Part shown: positions 35,641-46,034 of the stretch, one piece after another
Numbering within the stretch: position 1 is the stretch's first letter
Layout: every line of letters starts with the position of its first letter
From: Zeugodacus cucurbitae
Lineage: Eukaryota > Arthropoda > Insecta > Diptera > Tephritidae
NCBI RefSeq assembly: GCF_028554725.1
Contig: NC_071667.1
Location: 12,011,501-12,075,500 of the forward strand
Reading direction: 5' to 3'
Length of the DNA stretch: 64,000 nucleotides
Made by a program: the position numbers and the translations under genes
The notes under the pieces: model-generated
Seen by the model: only the letters and a program-made list of their open reading frames with translations
The model's database searches: none
What the model was told of the DNA's origin: nothing

Positions 35641-38600
35641 TCCCACTGTGTGACATTAGTCCCTGGAGAACTCATATTTACTCCGAAAGATCAAATTACA
35701 AGAGGTTGCTTCATCGCTCTACAAAACGTCTCTATGGTACTTTTTGGAATATCTCTCGAACAAGTTGACATAGAAATGACGATGTATAAATATTGAACTT
35801 CTGAAAAATTTAGTCGCCATAACGAAATTTCCAACATTCCATCAACTTTTACAAAACAAGGTTGTTCCGAGTACAAATATTCAATATTATAAAATTCATC
35901 AATTTACTTGATTGTCAATATTCTTTGGTCATATATGTATGTATAATGATGCATTTTTCGATATGTGAGTTTCGATACTGTTTTCTTTATCTTAAGTTGA
36001 GAGAAACGACTAACTTATCATTATGTACCCTCACAATGAATTCCCTTATAGGGTGAATATAGTTTATATAACACCTGGTATAGTGCCGCGAATTTGGCGC
36101 TTTTCCGTAAAGTAAAGGCACTTTCTCAAGAGCCAACCAGCATGACAATAAAAAGTTCTAACAATAAAAGTTTCACGGCCAATATCAATTTATTGCATGA
36201 TATTGTATAAGTAAATAGTAACATATGTATATATGTATGTTTTTTTTTTTCAAATACACACACGGTAGTCTTTTACGACATGTCACTGCATACTGCAGGC
36301 ACTACCGTAATCACTTAAAGAAACCGAGACCGAGACAAGTCCACAATTCTTCTACGCTCATTTACTTGATGAAGGCGTAAATTTCAAAAGTGTCAACTAT
36401 GCGATAAGCAAACATGACCGCTGTCACGAGCTGGCAACATTTTAGCTGCACGTACAAGTGCCTGTTTATAGGTATATATGCTCGTATATGTGTGTATTTA
36501 CATTTGAACATCCGTCGGCACTCGTGCGGCACATGCATCAATGCGCATGCGCGGCCACATTTAAACAATTTGTCGTACAAGTGGCATTCTTATCTTGTAG
36601 GCATTTAAATTTAATGACTTAACTGCGGTTCAGATCCACAGCTAAAGTCGATGTGAAGTATGTGAAACATGCTTTTAAGCATTTAATTGATAACGAATGC
36701 GTTAAAGTGGTCGTAAATTTGTTGCGAATGCTTGACATTTAATTGAAATAATTTAGTGATATTAATTTTCACCGATAAATAATTAAAATACAAAGTTATA
36801 GGCAACAATTAGGCAACAGAAATAATTATTTTTTAAACTTTCTTTTTTTGGATGAAAGTATTCTTAAAATTCATTTGGTTTAAAAGTCTCACTTAGAAGG
36901 CGTTGTTGTACGATATCAACAAAAATAATAAATAACAATATGCAATTATTTGAAAAATTGGGCTTATTATGGTTACCTTCGTTGGCTTCGAGATTTGAAT
37001 TCCGGCCTTCCGCTATTTGGTCTACATTATCCGTGCCCTATAACGTTTAAAGATATATATACATACGGATCGAGAAATTTGGATTAACATAGATGATGAA
37101 GCAATTTTCCAACCAGTAATGTCTTGCTAGGGAAGAAGAAGAAGTGGTTTTATCGGCTAAATGAATGAATGAAGTAAAAACAGTATAAAAAAGAGTATAA
37201 AAACAGTAGGTCCGTATCTGTCCCACACAAGGATCCCGCATCAAAAGAATGCTCATCGTTTCCAAAAACTACCATCATGTACTCTTTGAAGCTTTCTTTA
37301 CTTCAAGTCGTCGTAGATATTTCACTTCACGATATACTGTCTAGCCGAAACGAGTATATTCTGTGGGTACGTCCGTTCCTATGACCTAAAGGAAAGGTTC
37401 CTAAAGGAACCTTAGGAATCAAATATTCTAGTAAGTCAAGGGATTATTAAAAACTATCAAATATTTAAATGATCCTAAATACTTACTGGATTTCTTCACC
37501 CAATACCAATCATTGAATAAATTCATAATAATTACGTTGTAGCAAATGTTTCATTTAATATAAAATTTCAAATCAATCTTTCAAGCATCACATATACGAA
37601 ATTCACACTAATAATAGTGCAATCAAACACTAAGTACTACTCCTCCTACAGCTGGGCGTGAAGTGTTAAAATGGTCCGCAGGCCAAGGATCAACGCGTTT
37701 AAACAATCATTATGCGGTTCAATTTATGAAAACACGCCAATTTATTTACCAAGTAAACAAAAAGAACGGAGCAAAGAAGCTACCGACTAACCAGCGACGG
37801 CAAGAAGCCAGCAATTTCAGCTGTCCGCCTCCCTTTAACACTCCAAATTATGGGGTTGCCGCCCCCAGCGGCCAGTCCACCAACTCAATTTCTTACCACA
37901 GCAAACCACTGACCACACTCAGAGCAGTCACTTCGTACTTTACGCAGCTTTTTAGCAATTTTACGCTCGTACAGCGGCTTTGCAATGTAGTTTCGAAAGA
38001 CTCTGCTGAAAGTTGCCAACATTCCACTGTCAGTACGAACGCATTTACACATATTTATGTGCGTAATAAAATAGTTAATAAATGTGCAGCCATACATATA
38101 TAGTGTATGTGTGTTAGTGAAAAAGTGTAGAGTAAAAGAAACAATGCTCCTTCGCTGAAGCTGCCGCATCAATCATTTAATTAACCACAGAAAGCAACAA
38201 AGGTACACACGCTTGAGCATTCGACGCTGAAAGCAGAAAGAGGCGTTGCCATGGATGCCTGCGTGCGGCAAGTTGCACCTATAACGCGGCGCTGCAACAG
38301 ACTTGCACTTGCAAGTAGTGACCTCTTCGCTGCCCGAATGTCCGTCGGCAATGTGTGTTCTTGATTAATTAATTTCGAAAACATGACTTCTATGCCTCAT
38401 ACATACGTACATATACAATATAAATAAAAGTGTAATAACCTGCCACTCACACGCTTACCTTTCTTTGAGCGGAGTTTCCAATGATATATGTGCATATTTC
38501 TTCCAACGCATCATTTCACTTTGCCACCTAATGCTTGTTTCGAGTTTGAAAAATGTTTGTTTTGTATGCGTAGTTATTGAGAATTGTGCGAAAACACCTG

Positions 38601-39085
38601 TTGACGTTTTACTCCCTACAATAAAATACATATAAAACAACAACAATATTAACAACATCATGAATTCAACTCATTTAATTCAATTATAATTGTTTGAAGA
38701 TAGAAATCTTCACTTTGAAGAATACCTGCAAGTGAATATAAATAGAATTATATATATATATGTGTGTGTGTATGTGCGTATATCATTTACAATAAATGTG
38801 CATTCATGTGTGGATTCTTGTAATAGAAACGCTATTTTACAAATTGAGGCGGAATATATTGCCATCATTTATTTTAATTCCACTGAATAGAGCTAATATT
38901 TACCAATTTATGTGGAAAGGATCACAATATTACTTAAAGAGGTTTATTGTTTGGAGAACTGAGGAATAAGTATAGTCTATGCTATATCGTCGAAGAAGTG
39001 ATGTGGCAAATTATTTTGATTATTCAAAAACATGTTTTTATTTATTTACAAAAATATCGAAACTATAACTAAATTATAGAACAAA
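35641..39085. other. intergenic, nothing recognised
   Basis: AT-rich with scattered ATATGTA and TG runs. Frames at 35691-35876 (minus), 37663-38103 (opens with GTG) and 37885-38172 (minus) have no motif and are probably chance. Confidence 0.5.
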
Positions 39086-39529
39086 ACAAGTAAGGAAAGC
39101 TAAGTTCGGGTGCAACCGAACATTTTATACTCTCGCAATTTATTTATTTAACATTAAACCTACCAGAGCGGTCAAATGACCGCTTATTATATGAAAATTA
39201 TTTTGTGTTTATTATTTATGCTAAATTCTGTATTAATTACAATCAACTGAGAAATACGATATTTTTTATTTCAAAAGCGGTAATTTAACCGCCATCGGTA
39301 GAAATATGTATATCTATAAAATATGTAGGTTTAGTGTTAGTTTTATTATGTTAACACACAATTTTACCCATATATTCGGCATGAAGTCCAATAGAATAAC
39401 GAAAATCTTCATATATATAATAGTATATGAGGGCTGGGGGTAATGCCTGAACCGATTTCGCTCATTCAACAAGGTTCACTATATCCAAGACTATACACCC
39501 ACTTAATTTTGCTAAGATATTCCACATAT
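39086..39529 (+). mobile_element. Family R element, copy R5, left part
   Basis: ACAAGTAAGGAAAGCTAAG, hairpin GTTCGG-GTGCAA-CCGAAC and TTTTATACTCTCGCAA at 39086-39140. The copy is interrupted by a piggyBac-like MITE (39152-39336) and by RTE copy B at 39530. The 11 bases ATTCCACATAT before RTE B recur as ATTTCACATAT after it. Confidence 0.85.
39152..39336. mobile_element. piggyBac-like MITE, about 185 bp
   Basis: Flanked by TTAA (39148-39151) and TTAG (39337-39340). Termini CATTAAACCTAC and, on the reverse strand, CACTAAACCTAC. Two subterminal palindromes, AGCGGTCA-AA-TGACCGCT on the left and GCGGT-AATTTA-ACCGC on the right, match the 'GACCGGTCAAATTGACCGG'-style subterminal repeats of insect piggyBac MITEs. 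No coding capacity. Confidence 0.75.
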
Positions 39530-40224
39530 AAGTTGACGTTGAGCAACACCAAAAGCTCCGTCAGGATCGGGAAGGACCTCTCCGAGCCGTTCGATACCAG
39601 ACGAGGTTTCAGACAAGGTGACTCACTCTCGTGTGATTTCTTTAACCTGATGCTGGAGAAAATAATACGAGCTGCAGAGCTAAACAGAGAAGGTACAATC
39701 TTCTATAAGAGTGTACAGCTACTGGCGTACGCCGATGATATCGATATCATTGGAAACAACACCCGCGCCGTTAGTTCTGCTTTCTCCAGACTGGATAAGG
39801 AAGCGAAACGTATGGGTCTGGTGGTGAACGAGGACAAGACGAAATATCTCCTGTCGTCAAACAAACAGTCAGCGCATTCGCGTCTTGGCTCCCACGTCAC
39901 TGTTGACAGTCATAACTTTGAAGTTGTAGATAATTTCGTCTAGTCCAGCGAATAAAAAAACAGCGGCTACGCTGGCTAGGACATGTTGTTCGAATGGATG
40001 AAGGTGCTCCAGCTCTGAAAGTATTCGATGCAGTACCCGCTGGTGGAAGCAGAGGAAGAGGGAGACCTCCACTCCGATGGAAGGACCAGGTGGAGAGGGA
40101 CCTGGCTTCGCTTGAAATAACCAATTGGCGTCAAACTGCCAGAAGGAGAGATGCGTGGCGCGCTGTTTTGGACTCGGCTATAACCGCGTAAGCGGTGTCT
40201 ACGCCAGTCAAGAAGAAGAAGAAG
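39530..40224 (+). mobile_element. RTE retrotransposon, copy B (5'-truncated, internal deletion)
   Basis: Starts inside the reverse transcriptase at KLTLSNTKSSVRIGK, continues through GFRQGDSLSC and LAYADDIDIIG to VVDNFV (about 39940), then jumps about 345 bp to QRIKKQRLRWLGH and the GGSRGRGRPPLRWKDQV tail, ending at TAA 40189-40191. 3' end GCCAGTC plus AAGAAGAAGAAG. Flanked by an 11-bp target duplication with one mismatch. C-terminus (TNWRQTARRRDAWRAVLDSA) and tail match copy A, not C. Confidence 0.9.
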
Positions 40225-40703
40225 ATTTCACATATTAATCGATATATGCGGGATAAAGCCCACAGTATTTTTGAAAAACATATAATAAGGTATATGGGAG
40301 CTGAGGGAAGTTATGATCCGATTTTAACCATTTTTGGTACAGAAACACACTATTAAAAAAAAAATATTCCCCCTGTTCGATATCAGGGAACTTGAAAAGT
40401 TATAGTCCGATATCGACTATTTTTCCACAAGTGATACCTAAGCTCAAATATAGTATTTGTCTAAAGTTTAGCGCCGCCACGCCCATTTCCCATTTTTTTA
40501 AATCTAAGTGCAGCTTCTTTCTGCTATACTGTAAAATTTAGTGTTTCTCATGTTTCCCATTAGTGAGTTAACTCACTTTTAGTGTTTTTCAACATAACCT
40601 TTGTATACGCGTGGTTATGATCCGATTTCCTCCATTTTTAGACTGTATAAGGAAATACCTAAAGGACAGGACTCTAGACAGTTTGGTTAATATAGCTTTA
40701 GTA
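40225..40703 (+). mobile_element. Family R element, copy R5, middle part
   Basis: Resumes with ATTTCACATATTAATCGATA and follows the R order (TTTTTGAAAAACATATAATA, GATCCGATTTTAACC, CCACGCCC at about 40477, TATGATCCGATTTCC) until GGTTAATATAGCTTTAGTAA, where it switches abruptly to an inverted R segment. The right end of R5 is missing. Confidence 0.8.
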
Positions 40704-41520
40704 AAGAGTGGAGTTGAAATCCGGATGTCTGTCCGTCCGCCCGTCTGTCCGTGCAAGCGATAACTTGAGTAAAAATTGAGATATCTTAATGAAGCTTGGA
40801 ACACATATTCCTTAACACTCTGAGGAGATTGGTATTGAAAATCACCACGCCCACAAAATGGCGAAAACCGAAAACATATAAAGAGCTATAACTAAGCCAT
40901 AAATTAAGCTATTGAAGTAAAATTTGGTATGAAGGATCGCACTATGAAGGGGCATATTTGGATGTAATTTTATTGGGGAAGTGGGCGTGGTCCCGCCCCC
41001 TACTAAGTTTTTTGTACATATCTCGTAAACTACTAAAGCTATATCAAGGAAACTTTCTGGAGTCATTTTTTTAGGCTCTACCTTATACAGTCCAAAAATG
41101 GAGGAAATCGGATTATACAACGCCCACCTCCCATACAAAGGTCATGTTACTACTAAAAATGCTTTTATTCAGAAAGGAAAACCTACCGAAACCTTAAATT
41201 TCATTATAAAGAAGGTACAACAGAGCGTGGTTCCGCCCACTTATTGGTCAAAAACCATATCTCCGAAACTACTCGACCAATATTTTCCTTGGATCCTAAT
41301 GATATGTTGTGAAAATAGACCAATTCACAACCACGCCTACTTCCTACATACCAGAACTTTGAAGTAGATCTGAATCATTTACTTTAGATGATATAAAGTA
41401 AGCACTAATGAACATATCGGAACAGAACTTTGCATAAATACTGCACTTAGAGTGTGGCATCGCCCTTCTAAAAATCGTCGAAATCGGACCATAAATTTTC
41501 AAGGCCCCATATATCGATCA
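40704..41520 (-). mobile_element. Family R element, copy R6, inverted partial copy fused to R5
   Basis: From AAAGAGTGGAGTTGAAATCC onward the sequence matches R2/R7/R9 in the minus orientation (GTCCGTCCGCCCGTCTGTCC, CACGCCCACAAAATGGCG, AGTGGGCGTGG, ACGCCCACCTCCC, CATATCTCCGAAACTACTCG, AAGGCCCCATATATCGAT). Both extreme ends are absent. With R5 it forms a tail-to-tail foldback. Confidence 0.8.
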
Positions 41521-41544
41521 TAAAATATTTAAAAAATATTTCAT

Positions 41545-41885
41545 AAAAATTGTTTTCCAAACACAGAAAAGTCTACATACTCCTAACCAAAACATATTTT
41601 CAACAAAAAAAGAGTAATAATAATATTTAATTCAATATTTAGTGGGACCACCTCGGCTCTGCAGAACAGCGTTTAATCGGTTTTTCATTGAAAAAACATT
41701 TTTTTTTGTATAGTCTGTTGAAATAAGATCCCATTCCTCTAGTAGTGGGTTTTTTAGGTCCTTTTGTTTTTTATCATACTTTTTCTAATACGACAATCTA
41801 ATTCATAAATGCTCTATGGGGTTCAAATCAGGCGACTGGGGAGGAGAATGAAGTTGATGAGGTACATTATATAGCAGCCATTCTT
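41545..41885 (-). pseudogene. Tc1-like transposase C-terminal remnant
   Basis: Minus strand: SPDLNPIEHL (the Tc1-family motif before the third catalytic residue), then after a frameshift KYDKKQKDLKNPLLEEWDLI, KNRLNAVLQSRGGPTKY and a stop (TGA at 41634-41632). The pattern NxIxSMxxRLxAVLxxRGGPTKY is the usual Tc1 ending. GTATGTAGACTTTTCTGTG beyond the stop resembles a Tc1/Tc3 terminus. The N-terminal two thirds are missing. Confidence 0.8.
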
Positions 41886-42637
41886 ATATGTGTATAAATA
41901 TATCTAAATATGTATATAGCATTTCCAAACCCCACAAATCGGTGTCATTTATTGCTGTTGATCCAATTTATTATGTCTCCGTCGAAAAAATATTACCGTA
42001 ACAAATTCATTTAATCAAATAAATGGCAACTCAAATTCAAAATAGCAAATAGCCCATCTACATTAATTTATCATCATGGAAACGGAACCAAAATATAAAA
42101 CAACAAATTTAGAAAAAATGGAGAAACTAAAAGCGGTTCACAAGCGCACACATACATATATACATTCATATGTATTTTTATATAAATGTGTGTATATGTA
42201 TGTTAGTAAAGGTAATAGACACAACAGACGTCAGCAACTATAAGCTAGTAATGCAAGCGTAATCAAAATGTAGTCAACCATATGTGCATGCTCATACGTG
42301 TAAATATGTGTGTGTGTGTGTCAGTATAGTTGGGGCAAACAAAATTTGTGTGTGCAATAGATAGATAACCCCCGCGGGCGTTGACGAATTACTAGCAGAC
42401 ATGCGAGCCGAGCAGGCTTTATTCTCGCCACAAAGTGGCTCACAGAAAAGCTGAATTACTCATATACCTATATACAAATATTCACAAGTGTATGTGTGTG
42501 TACATATATAAAGCAGAATGCAATAGCAGAAAAATGGACAAATGAAAAAAAATATGTAGCAATTAGTGATTAGTGGATTGACAACAAATCTCATGCTGAA
42601 AATTGAAATAAGGCTAAAAATATAAATTATACTAGAC
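41886..42637. other. intergenic, nothing recognised
   Basis: AT-rich with GTGTGTGTGTGTG at about 42309-42321; the target site of RTE copy C lies at its right edge. Confidence 0.5.
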
Positions 42638-42647
42638 AAATGTACGT

Positions 42648-42746
42648 GGGGGATGGGGTCATATGTAGAAGTTCACGCAAGTGAGGAAAGTTTCTGATTG
42701 CCATTCACTTGGGAGTGGCCAGGAACGATTCTTTTGCATATGACTC
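42648..42746 (+). other. Structured RTE 5' end (candidate RNA element, possibly ribozyme-like)
   Basis: GGGTCATATGT (42656-42666) can pair base for base with GCATATGACTC (42736-42746). In copy A the equivalent strands GAGTCATATGT (20455-20465) and ACATGTGGCTC (20535-20545) also pair at all 11 positions although four positions differ, each change switching between Watson-Crick and G-U. Between the strands lie TTCAC-GCAA-GTGAG (GTAA in copy A, both GNRA loops) and GCCATTC-ACTTGG-GAGTGGC. Some RTE and R2 elements begin with HDV-like self-cleaving ribozymes; I could not fit the full double pseudoknot, so function is open. Confidence 0.4.
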
Positions 42747-42918
42747 AAGCAGCTCACGACTTCCGGTTTTAGACCAAGTATCCCCTGGGTAGCTAACAGA
42801 CATCCGTTTGGAGGCGAGCTAAAGTGAGAAGGCGAAGCCCGCTTGTGCGGTTGTGCGTAGGGCTTGGGACCCACCACATAAAAACGAATAACCAGTGAAT
42901 AAGAAACACAGGCCTCGG

Positions 42919-45885
42919 ATGAGAAACCCCCCTTTTGATGACGACCACGGCAAACGTATAAAGGACTATGATTTGAGGGCATGCACCTGGAATGTCCGGA
43001 CTCTTAATTGGGAAGGTGCCTCTGCCCAGCTGGTTGATGTCCTCATACAACTAAAGGCTGACATCACCGCCGTCCAAGAAGTGCGATGGACGGGACAAGG
43101 ACGGAAGAAGGTGGGTCCTTGTGACATCTACTACAGCGGCCATATAAAGGAGCGCAAATTCGGTGTTGGATTTGTGGTGGGAGAGAGACTACGTCGCCGA
43201 GTCCTGGCATTCACCCCGGTGGATGAACGTCTTGCCACAATCCGCATCAAAGCGAGGTTCTTCAACATATCGCTGATTTGCGCCCACGCCCCAACGGAAG
43301 AGAAGGACGATGCGACCAAAGATGCTTTCTATGAGCGCCTAGAACGCATCTATGAGCGCTGCCCCCGCCACGATGTCAAAATCGTGCTTGGCGATTTTAA
43401 CGCCAGGGTGGGTAAAGAAGGTGTCTTTGGCACAACAGTCGGAAAATTCAGCCTCCATGACGAAACATCGCCAAACGGCCTGAGGCTGATCGACTTCGCT
43501 GGGGCCCGAAATATGGTTGTCTGTAGTACCAGATTCCAGCATAAAAAAATTCATCAAGCAACGTGGCTGTCCCCTGATCGAAACACGCGCAATCAAATCG
43601 ATCACGTTGTGATAGACGGAAGACATGTCTCCAGTGTTTTAGACGTGCGTACGCTCCGAGGACCAAACATTGACTCGGACCATTATCTAGTAGCAGCAAA
43701 GATACGCACTCGCCTCTGTGCAGCAAAGAACGCCCGTCAACAAACACAAGGAAGGTTCGACGTCGAAAAGCTGCAATCACAACCGACAGCCGAACGATTT
43801 TCTACTCGACTTGCACTCCTGCTCTCGGAGAGCACTCATCAGCATCTCGATATAAGGGAGCTGTGGAACGGCATCTCAAACTCATTGCATACCGCTGCAG
43901 CCGAAACAATTGGTCTCCGGCAACGCCAAAAAACCAGTTGGTACGATGAGAATTGTCGTTCCGCAGTGGAGAGAAAACAGACTGCCTACCTCGCAACGTT
44001 GCGATCGACCACAACACGTTCGGGGTGGGATAGATATCGAGAACTGAAGAGGGAAGCGAGACGCATTTGCAGACGTAAAAAGAAAGAGGCCGAAATGCGT
44101 GAGTATGAAAAGCTTGAAAAGCTGGCCGACATGGGTAACGCTCGAAAATTTTATGAAAAGATGAGGCGATTAACGGAAGGTTTCAAGACCGGAGCATTAT
44201 CATGTAGGGACCGAGAAGGTAATCTGGTAACGGATGTCCAGAGCACACTGGGATTATGGAGGGAACACTTCTCCGACCTGCTCAATGGCAGTGAAAGTAC
44301 AACACCAGGAGATGGCGAACCCGATTCCCCAATCGATGACGATGGAATAGATGTTCCATTACCCGACCATGAAGAAATTCGAATAGCAATTACCCGCTTG
44401 AAGAACAACAAAGCGGCGGGGGCCGATGGATTACCGGCCGAGCTATTCAAATACGGCGGCGAAGAACTGATAAGGTGCATGCATCAGCTTCTTTGTAGAA
44501 TATGGTCGGAAGAAAGCATGCCTGACGATTGGAATCTTAGTGTGCTCTGCCCAATCCATAAGAAGGGAGACCCCACAATCTGCGCCAACTACCGTGGTAT
44601 AAGTCTCCTCAATATCGCATATAAGGTTTTGTCGAGCGTATTGTGTGAAAGACTAAAGCCCACCGTCAACGAACTGATTGGACCTTATCAGTGTGGCTTT
44701 AGACCTGGAAAATCCACAATGGACCAGATATTCACCATGCGCCAAATCTTGGAAAAGACCCGAGAGAGAAGAATCGATACTCACCATCTTTTTATCGATT
44801 TTAAAGCTGCCTTCGATAGCACGAAAAGGAGCAGCCTTTATGCCGCGATGTCTGAATTTGGTATCACTGCAAAACTAATACGGCTATGTAAGCTGACGTT
44901 GAGCAACACCAAAAGCTCCGTCAGGATCGGGAAGGACCTCTCCGAGCCGTTCGATACCAAACGAGGCTTCAGACAGGGTAACTCACTATCGTGCGACTTC
45001 TTCAATCTATTGCTGGAAAAAATAATACGAGCTGCGGAACTAAATAGAGAGGGTACAATCTTCTACAAGAGTGTACAGCTCCTGGCGTATGCCGATGATA
45101 TTGATATCATCGGAAGCAACAACCGCGCCGTTTGTTCTGCGTTTTCCAGACTAGATAAAGAAGCGAAGCGTATGGGTCTGGTGGTGAATGAGGACAAGAC
45201 GAAATATCTCCTGTCATCAAACAAACAGTCAGCGCACTCGCGTCTTGGCTCCCACGTCACTGTTGACAGTCATAACTTTGAAGTTGTAGATAATTTCGTT
45301 TATCTGGGAACCAGCATTAACAACACCAACAATGTCAGCCTTGAAATCCAACGCAGAATCACTCTTGCCAACAGGTGCTACTTTGGACTGAGTAGGCAAT
45401 TGAAAAGTAAAGTCCTCTCTCGACGAACCAAAATCAAACTCTATAAGTCGCTCATTATTCCCGTCCTGATGTATGGCGCTGAAGCGTGGACGATGACAAC
45501 ATCCGATGAGACGACTCTTGGGGTTTTCGAGAGAAAGGTTTTGCGCAAGATTTATGGTCCTCTAAACATTGGCAACGGCGAATACCGCAGACGATGGAAC
45601 GATGAGCTGTACGATTTATACGACGACATTGACATAGTTCAGCGAATAAAAAGACAGCGGCTACGCTGGCTAGGTCATGTTGTACGGATGGAAGAAAACA
45701 CTCCAGCTCTGAAAGTATTCGATGCAGTACCCGCTGGAGGAAGCCGCGGAAGAGGACGACCTCCACTCCGGTGGAAAGACCAAGTGCAAAGTGACCTGGC
45801 TTCACTTGGTGTTTCCAGTTGGCGCCAAAAAGCAAAAAGGAGGAATGAGTGGCGCGCTCTGGTGGATTCGGCTATAATCGCTTAA
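42919..45885 (+). CDS. RTE endonuclease-reverse transcriptase polyprotein, intact
   Basis: About 988 residues from the first ATG (42919). A GTG 24 bases earlier follows directly after TAA, so no longer ATG start exists. Numbering from that GTG: apurinic-like endonuclease at about 26-270 (ACTWNVRTLN; QEVRWTGQG with the metal-binding Glu; LGDFNARVG at 165-173; NQIDHVVI; SDHYLV at 261-266); basic linker at about 340-430; reverse transcriptase at about 500-800 (HKKGDPTICANYRGISL; YQCGFRPGKST; FIDFKAAFD at 633-641; LAYADDIDIIG with YADD at 732-735; YLGTSI); C-terminal RWLGHVVRM and GGSRGRGRPPLRWKD. Residue 696 is Asn in GFRQGNSLSC, where copies A and B have the usual Asp. The product would nick target DNA and copy its own RNA by target-primed reverse transcription. 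Such ORFs are often annotated in insect genomes as craniofacial development protein 2-like, which is misleading. Confidence 0.92.
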   Translation: MRNPPFDDDHGKRIKDYDLRACTWNVRTLNWEGASAQLVDVLIQLKADITAVQEVRWTGQGRKKVGPCDIYYSGHIKERKFGVGFVVGERLRRRVLAFTPVDERLATIRIKARFFNISLICAHAPTEEKDDATKDAFYERLERIYERCPRHDVKIVLGDFNARVGKEGVFGTTVGKFSLHDETSPNGLRLIDFAGARNMVVCSTRFQHKKIHQATWLSPDRNTRNQIDHVVIDGRHVSSVLDVRTLRGPNIDSDHYLVAAKIRTRLCAAKNARQQTQGRFDVEKLQSQPTAERFSTRLALLLSESTHQHLDIRELWNGISNSLHTAAAETIGLRQRQKTSWYDENCRSAVERKQTAYLATLRSTTTRSGWDRYRELKREARRICRRKKKEAEMREYEKLEKLADMGNARKFYEKMRRLTEGFKTGALSCRDREGNLVTDVQSTLGLWREHFSDLLNGSESTTPGDGEPDSPIDDDGIDVPLPDHEEIRIAITRLKNNKAAGADGLPAELFKYGGEELIRCMHQLLCRIWSEESMPDDWNLSVLCPIHKKGDPTICANYRGISLLNIAYKVLSSVLCERLKPTVNELIGPYQCGFRPGKSTMDQIFTMRQILEKTRERRIDTHHLFIDFKAAFDSTKRSSLYAAMSEFGITAKLIRLCKLTLSNTKSSVRIGKDLSEPFDTKRGFRQGNSLSCDFFNLLLEKIIRAAELNREGTIFYKSVQLLAYADDIDIIGSNNRAVCSAFSRLDKEAKRMGLVVNEDKTKYLLSSNKQSAHSRLGSHVTVDSHNFEVVDNFVYLGTSINNTNNVSLEIQRRITLANRCYFGLSRQLKSKVLSRRTKIKLYKSLIIPVLMYGAEAWTMTTSDETTLGVFERKVLRKIYGPLNIGNGEYRRRWNDELYDLYDDIDIVQRIKRQRLRWLGHVVRMEENTPALKVFDAVPAGGSRGRGRPPLRWKDQVQSDLASLGVSSWRQKAKRRNEWRALVDSAIIA

Positions 45886-45932
45886 AGCGGTTCCTACGCC
45901 AAATATATATATAAATGTACGTATATATGCAA

Positions 45933-45986
45933 GTGTATAAAAATTGAACTAGTTGTGAAACTTCCTTACAACTAGTTTTTATACAC
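45933..45986. repeat. Perfect two-part inverted repeat (hairpin)
   Basis: GTGTATAAA (45933-45941) pairs with TTTATACAC (45978-45986), and AACTAGTTGT (45947-45956) with ACAACTAGTT (45968-45977), leaving a 5-base bulge and an 11-base loop. It lies 10 bp beyond the RTE copy C target duplication. Confidence 0.85.
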
Positions 45987-46034
45987 CTCAAACATAACTA
46001 GTCACCCGATAGGTTACACTTACATACATGTTTT

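Larger units (their letters stand above)
42648..45912 (+). mobile_element. RTE-clade non-LTR retrotransposon, copy C (full length, intact ORF)
   Basis: Starts GGGGGATGGGGTCATATG and ends CCTACGCCAAATATATATAT. Flanked by a perfect 10-bp target-site duplication AAATGTACGT (42638-42647 and 45913-45922). About 3.27 kb: 271-bp 5' UTR, one uninterrupted ORF, ~27-bp 3' UTR and an AT tail. Such completeness suggests a recent insertion. Its C-terminus and tail match copy D, unlike copies A and B. Confidence 0.93.

Noticed and set aside
42648..42746. Calling the RTE 5' end an HDV ribozyme outright
   Set aside because: The P2-like helix is convincing but I could not place P1, P3 and the catalytic cytosine junction in the required order.
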